Under the pieces are notes generated by a model, which was not told the origin of the DNA, did no database searches, and was given only the letters and a program-made list of their open reading frames with translations. Positions 9,372 to 18,014 of a DNA stretch of 64,000 nucleotides are shown one piece after another; positions within the stretch are counted from its first letter, which is position 1; the number at the start of each line of letters is the position of its first letter. This stretch comes from Paraburkholderia caballeronis (GTDB taxonomy: Bacteria; Pseudomonadota; Gammaproteobacteria; Burkholderiales; Burkholderiaceae). The position numbers and the translations under genes are program-made. The stretch is from contig NZ_FNSR01000002.1 of NCBI RefSeq assembly GCF_900104845.1, forward strand, positions 620,001 through 684,000. Direction: 5' to 3'.

Positions 9372-9385
9372 AAGGAGTGCCAGTG

Positions 9386-10423
9386 ATGCTCAGAAAGCCG
9401 AAGTCTTCCGCGCCGCGTCGCGCGTTCGTTCCAGTTCGCCGCGTGGTGTCGCGCGCGCTCACCGTCGCCGTGCTGGCCGCGTGCAGCGCGCCCGCGTTCC
9501 TCGTCGCGCCGCCCGCGCACGCGGCCGACGACGCGATGCGGGTCGGCGTGCTGATCCCCGGCTCGAAGACCGACAAGGGCTGGATGGAATCGGGCTACGA
9601 CGGCGTGGCCGCCGCGCAGAAGGAGTTCGGGCCGAAGCTGAAGACGCAGATCATCGAGAACATCAACTACGCGGACATGGAGCAGGCGCTGACCAACCTC
9701 GCGTCGAAGAACCAGTTGGTAATCGGCGTCGGCGGGCAAACCCAGGCCGCGGTGCTGAAGGTCGCGAAGCGTTTTCCGAACGTGAAGTTCTCGATCGTCG
9801 GCGGCAGCAAGGGCGATGCGATGCCGCCGAACGTCGCCGGCTACGACGTGAAGCAGGCGGAGATCGCGTTCGTCGCCGGCGCGGCCGCCGCGATGCTGAC
9901 GAAGACGAACGCGGTCAGCTATGTCGGCGGGATGGAAATTCCGTCGATCGTGAACGCGGGCAAGGAGTTCGGCAACGGCGCGCACTACATCAACCCGAAG
10001 ATCAAATACTTCGAGAGCTACACCGGCGACTTCGACGACGTCGCGAAGGCGCGCGAGGCGACGACCGCCGCGATCGCGCAGGGCGCGGACATCCACTATC
10101 ACATCCTGAACCTCGGGCTGCGCGGCATCGAGCAGGCGGCGAAAGAGAAGAACACGCACATCATCGGCAGCTACACGGACCGCTGCGGCAGCGACCCGCT
10201 GTACATCGCGTATAGCATCACCGGCGTCGGCTTTCAGGCGCAGTACGCGATCGAGCAGCTTGAAAAAGGCACGTGGCAGCCGGGTTACAAGGCGTTCGGT
10301 CTCGCGATGGGGCCGCAGGCGTCGGGAATGGCGGTCTGCCATTCGACGCCCGCGATCGACGCGAAGCTCAAGCAGATCGAGCAGGACATCCTGAGCGGCA
10401 AGATCAAGGTCTCGGAAGGATGA
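9386..10423 (+). CDS. BMP-family ABC transporter substrate-binding protein
   Basis: This is a periplasmic binding protein of about 345 residues with an N-terminal signal peptide (Arg-rich start, hydrophobic core TVAVLAACSAPAFLVAPP, then HAADD as likely cleavage region). The mature protein begins MRVGVLIPGSKTDKGWMESGYDGV, the hallmark of the BMP/PnrA family that binds nucleosides, nucleobases or related ureides. The start ATG 9386 follows AAAGGAG by 8 bases. Its stop overlaps the ATPase start (ATGA). The divergent amide hydrolases suggest a nitrogen-rich heterocycle or ureide as ligand. Confidence 0.93.
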   Translation: MLRKPKSSAPRRAFVPVRRVVSRALTVAVLAACSAPAFLVAPPAHAADDAMRVGVLIPGSKTDKGWMESGYDGVAAAQKEFGPKLKTQIIENINYADMEQALTNLASKNQLVIGVGGQTQAAVLKVAKRFPNVKFSIVGGSKGDAMPPNVAGYDVKQAEIAFVAGAAAAMLTKTNAVSYVGGMEIPSIVNAGKEFGNGAHYINPKIKYFESYTGDFDDVAKAREATTAAIAQGADIHYHILNLGLRGIEQAAKEKNTHIIGSYTDRCGSDPLYIAYSITGVGFQAQYAIEQLEKGTWQPGYKAFGLAMGPQASGMAVCHSTPAIDAKLKQIEQDILSGKIKVSEG

Positions 10424-12012
10424 ACGCGCCCGCTGCCGCCGCGCCGCGCGCGGCGCCGATCCTGTCGCTCGCCGGCATCGGCAAGCGGTTCGGCTCGTTC
10501 GTCGCGCTGGACGGCGTGTCGCTCGATCTGCTGCCCGGCGACGTGCACTGCCTGCTCGGCGAGAACGGCGCGGGCAAGTCGACGCTGTGCAACGTGATCT
10601 TCGGCGTGCATCAGCCCGATGCCGGCGCGATGCAGGTGGACGGCGCGCCGTACCGTCCGCGCAATCCGCGCGACGCGCTCGACCACGGAATCGCGATGGT
10701 GCACCAGCACTTCAGCCTCGTGGACGACGCGACCGTGCTCGACAACCTGCTGCTCGGCCAGGCGCGCGGCTGGCTGGATCGCGCCGCGCACGCGCGGCGC
10801 GTGCGCACGGTGCTGGAGCGCGTCGGGCTCGAACTCGCGCTCGATGCGCGGGTCGCGGACCTGTCGGTCGGCGAGCGGCAGCGCGTCGAGATCGTGAAGT
10901 GCCTGATGCGCGAGCCGCGGCTGCTGCTGCTCGACGAGCCGACCGCGGTGCTGCTGCCCGCCGAGATCGACGCGCTGCTCGACACCTGCGCGCGCGTCGC
11001 GGCGCGCGACTGCGCGGTCGTGCTCGTCACGCACAAGCTGAAGGAGATCGCGCGGATCGCGAGCCAGGCGACGGTGCTGCAATCGGGCCGCGTGGTCGCG
11101 CGCTCCGCGTCGCCTTCCGCCGAAATCGACCGGCTCGTGCACGCGATGATCCATCGCGCGACGGCCGACGACGACAGCGGCGGCGACGCAGGCGGCACCG
11201 CGAGCCGCCTGTCGCTCGTCGAAACAGAACGGCCGTCGCCGAACTCGCGGCCGCTCGCGGACGAAGTGCTGCAGATCGACGGCCTCGGCGCACGCGACGC
11301 GGACGGCGTCACGCGTCTCGAACACTGCACGCTGGTCGTGAACCGCGGCGAGATTGTCGGCATCGCGGGCGTCGAGGGCAACGGGCAGACCGAACTCGGC
11401 GCGGTGCTCGCGGGCATGCTGCCGGCGGCGGCCGGGCGTTTCTTCGTCGCGGGCCGCGAGATGACGCACGCCACGCCGCGCGACCTGACGCGCGCGGGCG
11501 TCGGCATCGTGCCGGAAGACCGGCACGCGGTCGGCTGCGTGACCGGCATGACGGTCGCGGAGAACCTGCTGCTGAACCAGCTGGACCGCTACACGCGCGG
11601 CGGCTTTCTGAACCGCCGCGCGATGCGCGCCGACGCGCTCGACCTGATGGCGCGTTTCGACGTGCGCGCGAGCGGCCCGGATGCGTTGTTCGGCGGCCTG
11701 TCCGGCGGCAATCAGCAGAAGGCGGTGCTCGCGCGCGAACTGACGCTCGACCCGCTCGTGTTCCTGCTCGCCGCGCAGCCGACGCGCGGCCTCGACGTCG
11801 GCGCGGTCGCCGCCGTCTATTCGCAGATCCGCGCCGCGCGCGATCGCGGCGCCGGCGTGCTGCTGATCTCGTCGGAACTGGATGAACTGATGAGCGTCGC
11901 CGACCGCATCGTCGTGCTGTATCGCGGCCGCATCATGGGCAGTTGCGCGCCCGACGCGGCGAATCGCGGACGCATCGGCGCGTGGATGGCCGGCTCGGGA
12001 GACCCCGCATGA
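10420..12012 (+). CDS. ABC transporter ATP-binding protein (tandem ATPase, sugar/nucleoside type)
   Basis: This is a 530-residue protein with two fused nucleotide-binding domains. The first has Walker A GENGAGKST, the signature region LSVGERQRVEIVKCL and Walker B LLLLDEPTAVL. The second starts near residue 300, with a degenerate Walker A (GVEGNGQTEL), signature LSGGNQQKAVLARE and FLLAAQPTRGLDVG, where the usual Walker B Asp-Glu is replaced. One active and one degenerate site is normal for ATPases of BMP-type nucleoside importers. The gene overlaps its neighbours on both sides by 4 bases. Confidence 0.94.
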   Translation: MNAPAAAAPRAAPILSLAGIGKRFGSFVALDGVSLDLLPGDVHCLLGENGAGKSTLCNVIFGVHQPDAGAMQVDGAPYRPRNPRDALDHGIAMVHQHFSLVDDATVLDNLLLGQARGWLDRAAHARRVRTVLERVGLELALDARVADLSVGERQRVEIVKCLMREPRLLLLDEPTAVLLPAEIDALLDTCARVAARDCAVVLVTHKLKEIARIASQATVLQSGRVVARSASPSAEIDRLVHAMIHRATADDDSGGDAGGTASRLSLVETERPSPNSRPLADEVLQIDGLGARDADGVTRLEHCTLVVNRGEIVGIAGVEGNGQTELGAVLAGMLPAAAGRFFVAGREMTHATPRDLTRAGVGIVPEDRHAVGCVTGMTVAENLLLNQLDRYTRGGFLNRRAMRADALDLMARFDVRASGPDALFGGLSGGNQQKAVLARELTLDPLVFLLAAQPTRGLDVGAVAAVYSQIRAARDRGAGVLLISSELDELMSVADRIVVLYRGRIMGSCAPDAANRGRIGAWMAGSGDPA

Positions 12013-13127
12013 ACCTCGACGTCAAACTGCACGGCCCGCGCGCGTGGCTGCACGGGATCGGCGCGAGCGGCGAACGCTCGCCGCATCTGCGCGTCGCGCT
12101 GGTGATCGCCGCGTCGATCGCGCTCGCGATACTGGCCGCGCTCGCGCTGATCGCACTGGTCGGCGTGCCGGTCGGCGACGCGCTCGCCGCGTTCGCGGAC
12201 GGCGCATGGGGCTCGCCCTATGCGATCGGCGCGTCGGTCAATCGCAGCCTCGCGTTCGCGCTGGTCGGCACCGGCTTCGTGATCGCGAACCGCGCGCGCC
12301 TGACAAACGTCGGCGGCGAAGGCCAGATCGCGATCGGCGGCATCGCGGCGACCGCGTTGAGCCTGTACGGCGGCTGCGCGCATCTGCCCGCGCCGCTGTC
12401 GTTCGTCGTGCCGATGCTCGGCGCGGCGCTGGCCGGCGCGCTGTGGGGCGGCCTGCCCGGCGTGCTGAAGGTGAAGGCCGGCACCAACGAAGTCATCAGC
12501 ACGCTGCTGTTGTCGTTCATCGCGGTCTGGCTGCTGTACTGGTGCGTGCAGAGCGAGGCGCTGCTGCGCCAGCCGATGACGAACGCATCGACGCTGCCCG
12601 AATCGCTCGAAATTCCCGACGCGACGAAGCTGCCCGCCGTGCTCGCGGCGAGCGGCATGAACCTCAACATCGGCCTGCCGGTGACGCTCGCGCTCGCCGT
12701 CATCTCGGCGGTGATGCTGAAGCGCACGCGCTTCGGCTTCTGCCTGCGCGCGGCGGGCCTCAACCCGGTCGCCGCGCGGCGCGCGGGGCTGCCGATCACG
12801 TCGTCGCTGATCGGCGGACTCGCGATCGCGGGCGCGTTCGGCGGCCTCGCCGGCGCGTTGATGCTGCAAGGCGACCAGTATTCGCTGAAGGCGGGTTTCT
12901 CGTCCGGCTACGGCTTCGACGGGCTAGTGGTCGGCCTGCTCGCGCGCGACTCGATCACCGGCGTGTTCGCGGCCGCGCTGCTGTTCGGCTTCCTGCGCTC
13001 GGGCGGCATCAACATGGAGATGGTCGCGCAGGTGCCGTCGGCGCTCGTGCTGATCGTGCAGGGCATCGTGACGGTCGCGCTCGCGGCCGGCGCGATGTGG
13101 CTCGACCGCAAAGGAGGAAGCCGATGA
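12009..13127 (+). CDS. ABC transporter permease (first subunit)
   Basis: This is a 372-residue integral membrane protein with about ten hydrophobic segments. It contains the permease motif TNVGGEGQIAIGGIAAT and, later, GLNPVAARRAGLPITSSLIGGLAIAGAFGGLAGAL, typical of the YufP/NupB-like permease paired with BMP-type systems. The ATGA overlap with the ATPase (12009-12012) and with the second permease indicates one transcript. With its partner it forms the inner-membrane channel. Confidence 0.93.
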   Translation: MNLDVKLHGPRAWLHGIGASGERSPHLRVALVIAASIALAILAALALIALVGVPVGDALAAFADGAWGSPYAIGASVNRSLAFALVGTGFVIANRARLTNVGGEGQIAIGGIAATALSLYGGCAHLPAPLSFVVPMLGAALAGALWGGLPGVLKVKAGTNEVISTLLLSFIAVWLLYWCVQSEALLRQPMTNASTLPESLEIPDATKLPAVLAASGMNLNIGLPVTLALAVISAVMLKRTRFGFCLRAAGLNPVAARRAGLPITSSLIGGLAIAGAFGGLAGALMLQGDQYSLKAGFSSGYGFDGLVVGLLARDSITGVFAAALLFGFLRSGGINMEMVAQVPSALVLIVQGIVTVALAAGAMWLDRKGGSR

Positions 13128-14026
13128 ACGTCGAACTGCTTGCGGTGTTCGCGGGCGCGTCGATCCGGCTCGCCGCGCCGATGATGCTCGCTTCGACCGG
13201 CGAACTCGTCAGCGAGCGCGCCGGCGTGCTGAACATGAGCGTCGAAGGGATGATGCTGACCGGCGCGTTCATCGGCGCGACGTTCTCGTGGCTGACCGGA
13301 AATCCGCTCGTCGGGCTGCTGTGCGCGATCGCCGGCGTGATTCCGCTCGCGCTGCTCCAGGCGTTTCTCAGCGTGACGCTGCGCGCGAACCAGATCGTGA
13401 CCGGCATCGGCATCAACATTCTCGCGCTCGGCGGCACGACGCTCGCGTATCGCGAAGTGTTCGGCGAACGGTCGAGCGCCGCGATTCCGGGGCTCGCGCA
13501 CGTATCGCCGGTGCCGGGCGTGCTGAGCGCGGTGTTCGACCAGGTGTGGCTGCTGTATGCGGGTGTCGCGATGCTGATTGCGACGTCCGTCGTGATGCGC
13601 CGCACGTCGCTCGGCATCGCGCTGCACGCTGCCGGCGTCGCGCCGCGCGCGGTCGATCAGTCGGGGTTGTCGGTCGCGCGGCTGCGCTACGGCGCGGTGG
13701 TGTTCTCGGGCGTGATGTCCGCGACGGCCGGCTGCTTCATCTCGATCGGCGACATTCACACGTTCACCGAAGGCATGACGAACGGCACCGGCTACCTCGC
13801 GATCGCCGCGATCATCTTCGGCAACTGGAAAACCGGGCGCACCGCGCTGGCATGCCTGCTGTTCGGCGCGGCGACCGCGATGCAGTTCCAGTTGCCGATG
13901 TTCGGCCTGCACGTGCCGACCGCGCTGCTCGTGATGCTGCCCTACCTGCTCGCGCTCGTCGCGGTGGCCGGGCTGATCGGCCGGCAGACCGCGCCGCCGG
14001 CGCTCGCGCAGCCGTTCCGGCGGTAG
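13124..14026 (+). CDS. ABC transporter permease (second subunit)
   Basis: This is a 300-residue membrane protein, the YufQ/NupC-like partner of the preceding permease. It begins by lining membrane helices with LAAPMMLASTGELVSERAGVLNMSVEGMML, a strongly conserved start in this family. The start ATG 13124 overlaps the previous stop and is preceded by AAAGGAGGAAG, a strong ribosome-binding site. Together the four genes encode a complete nucleoside- or ureide-type importer. Confidence 0.93.
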   Translation: MNVELLAVFAGASIRLAAPMMLASTGELVSERAGVLNMSVEGMMLTGAFIGATFSWLTGNPLVGLLCAIAGVIPLALLQAFLSVTLRANQIVTGIGINILALGGTTLAYREVFGERSSAAIPGLAHVSPVPGVLSAVFDQVWLLYAGVAMLIATSVVMRRTSLGIALHAAGVAPRAVDQSGLSVARLRYGAVVFSGVMSATAGCFISIGDIHTFTEGMTNGTGYLAIAAIIFGNWKTGRTALACLLFGAATAMQFQLPMFGLHVPTALLVMLPYLLALVAVAGLIGRQTAPPALAQPFRR

Positions 14027-14031
14027 ATGCG

Positions 14032-14859
14032 ATGACGACCAGACAACCGGCGGCGCGCAAGCCGCGCGCGGCGAACGGAGTACCATCGCAGGCACGCGCC
14101 GATTCCGCTCATCAACCGAAGCTCTCCATGGTACGCACCACGCAGTCCACCGCGAAGGCCGACGCCGACGCATCCGCCGCCGCCCCGACGCGCCGCCAGC
14201 AACTGGCCGCGAAAACGCGCGAGCGGATGCTGAAGATCGCGATCCGCGAGTTCGCCGAAAAGGGCTTCAGCGGCGCGCGCGTCGAAACGATCGCGCGGCG
14301 CTCGAAGCTGAACATCCGGATGATCTATCACTACTTCGGCGGCAAGGAAAAACTGTACGTCGAAGTGCTGGAGCACGTGCTCGCGAAACTGCGCGAGGCG
14401 GAGCTTGCGGTGTCGCTCGACGAACACGCGGTCGATCCCGTCGCCGGCATCCAGCAGCTTTACGACTTCACCGAGGAGCACTTCTCCACGCATCCGGAAC
14501 TGCTGTCGCTGCTGTCGTGGGAGAACCTGCATCGCGCGCGTTACCTGAAGACGTCGAAGCGGATTCCGGCGATGTCGTCGCCGGTGCTCGACAAGCTGCA
14601 CACGCTGATACGACGCGGCGAAACGGGCGGCACGCTGCGGCGCGGCATCGATCCGCTGCATCTGTACGTAACGCTCGTGAGCCTCGCTTATTTCCACAAG
14701 TCGAACGCGCACACGATCTCGCGGATGTTCGATACGGAAATGCTCGCGCCCGCATGGCAGGCCGCGCACAAGGCGCAGGCGCATGAACTCGTGCGAGCGT
14801 TTTTGCAGAGCGGCGAGATGGCGGAGGTCGTGCCGGTGCGGGCGGTGCGGGGGCGTTAA
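14032..14859 (+). CDS. TetR-family transcriptional regulator
   Basis: This is a regulator of up to 275 residues. An N-terminal helix-turn-helix follows a long basic, disordered leader: RERMLKIAIREFAEKGFSGARVETIARRSKLNIRMIYHYFGGKEKLYVEVL. The C-terminal domain is helical and presumably binds a ligand. Two starts are possible, ATG 14032 (used here) and ATG 14128; the second would remove most of the leader. It lies 6 bases after the second permease, so it probably regulates the transporter operon and perhaps the divergent hydrolase operon. The palindrome at 9231-9251 is a plausible target. Confidence 0.9.
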   Translation: MTTRQPAARKPRAANGVPSQARADSAHQPKLSMVRTTQSTAKADADASAAAPTRRQQLAAKTRERMLKIAIREFAEKGFSGARVETIARRSKLNIRMIYHYFGGKEKLYVEVLEHVLAKLREAELAVSLDEHAVDPVAGIQQLYDFTEEHFSTHPELLSLLSWENLHRARYLKTSKRIPAMSSPVLDKLHTLIRRGETGGTLRRGIDPLHLYVTLVSLAYFHKSNAHTISRMFDTEMLAPAWQAAHKAQAHELVRAFLQSGEMAEVVPVRAVRGR

Positions 14860-14872
14860 CGCCGCGCTTTCG

Positions 14873-15388
14873 TTACGCACTGTCCGCCACCTTGCTCGCC
14901 AGCGCGCGAACCAGCAGCCCGAGCCAGCAGATCAGCAGCAGCGACGGGAACACGAGCGTCGGCAGCAGCCCCAGCCAATGCCGGCACGTATCGACGCCGA
15001 AGCCCATCTTCTCGATGCCGAACTGGCTCGCTTCGGCTTCGATCTGTTGTTCGCGCGTCCTTTTCAGTTCGGCGGCCGCGTGCATGCCGGCGAACGTACC
15101 CACGACCGTCACGCCGGCCGTCACGATGCCGACCATGCAGATCACCCAGACGAAATAATGGGTGTGCGAAAAAAGGGCTTTCAGCGTGGGGCTCGCGCTA
15201 TCGGCCGCCGAACCCAGCGTCTGCAACGCGGTCGCATACGCCTGAAACAGAAACGCCTGGAACACCAGGAACCACGTCAGCCGCCGGTCGTTCTCCGCGT
15301 ATTCGTATTCGACCGCGGTCGCCGCGCGACGCAGCCGTTCCAGCAGGATCTCCAGCGTCTGGTCGTCGATCTTCCGGTCGTCGTTCAT
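14873..15388 (-). CDS. Hypothetical membrane protein
   Basis: This is a 171-residue protein with a charged, coiled-coil-like N-terminus (residues 5-35) and three hydrophobic segments at about 40-60, 88-112 and 142-165. I do not recognise a family beyond uncharacterised small membrane proteins. It converges on the TetR gene with only 13 bases between stops. It begins the run of poorly characterised genes that continues to about 24,360, but is not clearly co-transcribed with any of them. Confidence 0.7.
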   Translation of the reverse strand: MNDDRKIDDQTLEILLERLRRAATAVEYEYAENDRRLTWFLVFQAFLFQAYATALQTLGSAADSASPTLKALFSHTHYFVWVICMVGIVTAGVTVVGTFAGMHAAAELKRTREQQIEAEASQFGIEKMGFGVDTCRHWLGLLPTLVFPSLLLICWLGLLVRALASKVADSA

Positions 15389-15626
15389 GGTCGCGCCCTG
15401 CGTGACTTACGGGAAGGCTTCAGCGTAGCAGTCCGCCATCGGCGGTCTGTACTGCGGCGAACATTGCCCGGCACGGCCCGCAACGTTAGAAAAGATCCGG
15501 AACCCGAACGACTTCCGCATGCCATGCGCCCCTGCGCGAAACTCCGGCTTGTCGTCGCGGATCGTTGCGGCTAAAACATATAAAAGTCGGTCGGCCGCCG
15601 CATCCGGCGGCGCATGCGAGACGCCC

Positions 15627-16490
15627 ATGTCCCTGATCCTGCAGCGCGCGTATCGGGAAGACCCGAAGCAGTTCGACGGCACCGCGACCGACCGCCGCGA
15701 TCCCGACTACATCCGCGAATTCCTGCCGCTGCTCGAACTGATGTGGCGTTACTACTTCCGCGTGTCCGCGCGCGGCTTCGAGCACGCGCCGGCCGGCGAA
15801 CCGTTCCTCGTGGTCGGCAATCACAACGGCGGCATCAACACGCCGGACGCGGCGATGACGCTGCACGGCTGGTGCAGGCAGCATGGCCCCGACGCGCCGA
15901 TGTATGCGCTGATGCAGCCGGGGATCTTCACGGTGCCGTACCTGAACGTGCACGCGATGAAACTCGGCGGCCTCGCGGCGAGCGCGCGCACTGCGCTGCG
16001 CGTGCTCGAAAGCGGCGCGCCGCTGATGCTCTATCCGGGCGCGGGCGACGACGCATACAAGCCGTTCCGCGACCGCCACCGCATCCTGTTCTTCGGCCGC
16101 GACGCGTTCGTGCGGCTCGCGCTGCGGCTCGACATTCCGATCCTGCCAGTCGTCACGGTCGGCGCGCACGAAACGCTGATCGTGTTCGACGACGGCCGTG
16201 AACGCGCACGCGAACTCGGCCTCGACCAGCAAGGCGTCGAACGCCTGCCGCTGACGTTCTCGTTTCCGTACGGGCTCGCGCTCGGCACGCCGTTCAACGT
16301 ACCGTTCCCGGTGCAGATCGACATGCGGATGGGGCCGCCGATCCGCTTCGCCGGCGCCGGCCCGAAGGCCGCGAACGATCCGGCGAAGGTGAAGCGCGGC
16401 TACGACGCGGTGGTCCACGTGATGCAGGCGATGATGGACCGCATGGTGGCCGAGCGCGCCGCGAAGCGCCATCCGGCCGCGACGGCGTGA
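15627..16490 (+). CDS. PlsC-like acyltransferase
   Basis: This 287-residue protein resembles membrane-associated glycerolipid acyltransferases. The HX4D-type motif appears as NHNGGINTPD, so the Asp is displaced by Asn at the usual position and the box is unusual. LMLYPGAGDDAYKPFRDRHRI corresponds to the substrate-binding block, and PILPVVTVGAHE is also family-like. The next gene, a polyprenyl synthase, follows within 9 bases, so the two are probably one operon. A role in acylating a lipid or isoprenoid alcohol is an inference from this pairing. Confidence 0.8.
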   Translation: MSLILQRAYREDPKQFDGTATDRRDPDYIREFLPLLELMWRYYFRVSARGFEHAPAGEPFLVVGNHNGGINTPDAAMTLHGWCRQHGPDAPMYALMQPGIFTVPYLNVHAMKLGGLAASARTALRVLESGAPLMLYPGAGDDAYKPFRDRHRILFFGRDAFVRLALRLDIPILPVVTVGAHETLIVFDDGRERARELGLDQQGVERLPLTFSFPYGLALGTPFNVPFPVQIDMRMGPPIRFAGAGPKAANDPAKVKRGYDAVVHVMQAMMDRMVAERAAKRHPAATA

Positions 16491-16498
16491 GGCCCGCG

Positions 16499-17569
16499 AT
16501 GGACAGCGTCACGCTGAAGGAGGAACAGAGCCGCCCCGCCCGCTCGACGCAGCACTTCTTCGACATGCTGCGCCACTATCGCGAACTCGTGCTCGCGCGC
16601 ATCTGCGAACTGGTGCCGCGCAACCGCTATCAGCGCACGCTGTACGGGCCGATGCTCGAATACCCGATGCGCGAGGGCAAGGGCTTTCGCCCCGCGCTGT
16701 GCCTCGCGATGTGCCAGGCCTGCGGCGGCCGCATGGAGGAGGCGCTCGACACCGCCGCCGCGATCGAGATGTTCCATAACGCGTTCCTGATCCACGACGA
16801 CATCGAGGACGAGAGCGAAAGCCGGCGCGGTTTTCCGACGCTGCATCATCAGTACGGCATCGCGATCGCGACGAACGTCGGCGACGGGCTGAACATGCTC
16901 GCGATGCGCACGCTGCTCGGCAACACGCGCACGCTCGGACTCGAACGCGCGCTGATGCTGATCTTCGAGATCGAGCGGATGGCGCGCGAATCGACCGAGG
17001 GCCAGTCGATCGAGCTGGACTGGGTGCGCTTCAACCGCGCGGGCGTCACGGTGCGCGAGTATCTGCGGATGAGCTGCAAGAAAACCTGCTGGTACACGTG
17101 CATCGCGCCGCTGCGCACCGGCGCGCTGATCGCGAACGTGCGGCCCGCCGAACTCGCGGCGATCAACGCGTTCGGCTTCAAGACCGGCGCGGCGTTCCAG
17201 ATCCAGGACGACGTGCTGAACCTGACCGCCGAGATGGCGCTGTACGGCAAGGAGATCGGCGGCGACATCGCAGAAGGCAAGCGCACGGTGATCGTCGTGC
17301 ATCTGATCGCGCATGCGAAGCCTGCCGACCGGCGGCGCATCCTCGACATCTACGGACGGCGGCGCACCGACAAGAGCGCCGACGACGTCGCGTTCGTGCT
17401 CGCGTGCATGCGCCGTTACGGATCGATCCGCTTTGCGTCGGATCTCGCGCGGCGGCTCACCGATTCGGCCGCGCGCACGTTCGCGCAGCGTTTCGCGTGG
17501 CTGCCGCCGTCGCCTTACCGGCGCTTTCTCGAAGAGATGATCGACTACATGATCGAGCGGCAGCTTTGA
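16499..17569 (+). CDS. Polyprenyl (FPP/GGPP-type) synthase
   Basis: This is a protein of about 356 residues of the trans-isoprenyl diphosphate synthase family. The first Asp-rich motif is in FHNAFLIHDDIEDES, and the second appears as FQIQDDVLNLT. The upstream GKGFRPALC segment is the diphosphate-binding region, and GGDIAEGKRT is the family's C-terminal Lys loop. It condenses isopentenyl diphosphate onto allylic diphosphates in the cytosol. It starts 8 bases after the acyltransferase stop and faces an operon that includes a reductase making isoprenoid precursors (IspH), implying a local isoprenoid supply. The chain length of the product is not determinable here. Confidence 0.9.
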   Translation: MDSVTLKEEQSRPARSTQHFFDMLRHYRELVLARICELVPRNRYQRTLYGPMLEYPMREGKGFRPALCLAMCQACGGRMEEALDTAAAIEMFHNAFLIHDDIEDESESRRGFPTLHHQYGIAIATNVGDGLNMLAMRTLLGNTRTLGLERALMLIFEIERMARESTEGQSIELDWVRFNRAGVTVREYLRMSCKKTCWYTCIAPLRTGALIANVRPAELAAINAFGFKTGAAFQIQDDVLNLTAEMALYGKEIGGDIAEGKRTVIVVHLIAHAKPADRRRILDIYGRRRTDKSADDVAFVLACMRRYGSIRFASDLARRLTDSAARTFAQRFAWLPPSPYRRFLEEMIDYMIERQL

Positions 17570-17584
17570 GCGCGGACCGTCATT

Positions 17585-17609
17585 GCCACGCTATGCGCGA
17601 TAGCGTTGC
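17585..17609. terminator. Bidirectional hairpin between convergent operons
   Basis: GCCACGCTAT (17585-17594) pairs with ATAGCGTTGC (17600-17609) in nine of ten positions around a GCGCG loop. It covers the stop codon of the minus-strand gene and lies 16 bases after the polyprenyl synthase stop. No T-run is seen. Confidence 0.5.
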
Positions 17610-18001
17610 AGCAGCGCCCGCATCCCGCGCGAGCGCAACGCGCCCTCGCTGAACGCGACGACCGCGCGCGACAGCCGCGCGAGCGTCAACGCATCGCCCT
17701 GCACCGCGAGCTGCCGCGCGAGCACCGCGTTCATCATGGTCAGGCGGCCGTCGATCAGCGCGAGGATCGTGTGCCGGTCCGTGCGGACCGTGATGTCCGG
17801 CTGCGGTTTGCGCATGTCGCGGCGCACCGCGTCGAACCGGAGCCGCGCGTCCATGCAACGGCAGTCGAACCGTTCGTCGCCGACCTGCACGTCGAGCGCA
17901 AGCCCCTCCAGTTCCAGCAGCACGCGATGATACGAAGCGGCCGCGTCGGCGCGCAGCACGTCGAGCGCGTCTTCGAGGGTCTGCATCGCGTCGTTGTGCA
18001 T
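17591..18001 (-). CDS. SCP2-like (sterol-carrier-type) small protein
   Basis: This is a 136-residue protein whose second half (VRTDRHTILALIDGRLTMMNAVLARQL, then VQGDALTLARLSRAV) has the pattern of SCP2 domains, small soluble carriers of sterol, acyl or isoprenoid lipids. The N-terminal half is helical and rich in aliphatic residues. It is the last gene of a minus-strand run starting with ispH, 13 bases after the CrtC/AttH-like gene. The domain call is by pattern and is moderate; the lipid-rich context supports it. Confidence 0.6.
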   Translation of the reverse strand: MHNDAMQTLEDALDVLRADAAASYHRVLLELEGLALDVQVGDERFDCRCMDARLRFDAVRRDMRKPQPDITVRTDRHTILALIDGRLTMMNAVLARQLAVQGDALTLARLSRAVVAFSEGALRSRGMRALLQRYRA

Positions 18002-18014
18002 CGTTCGCCTCGCG

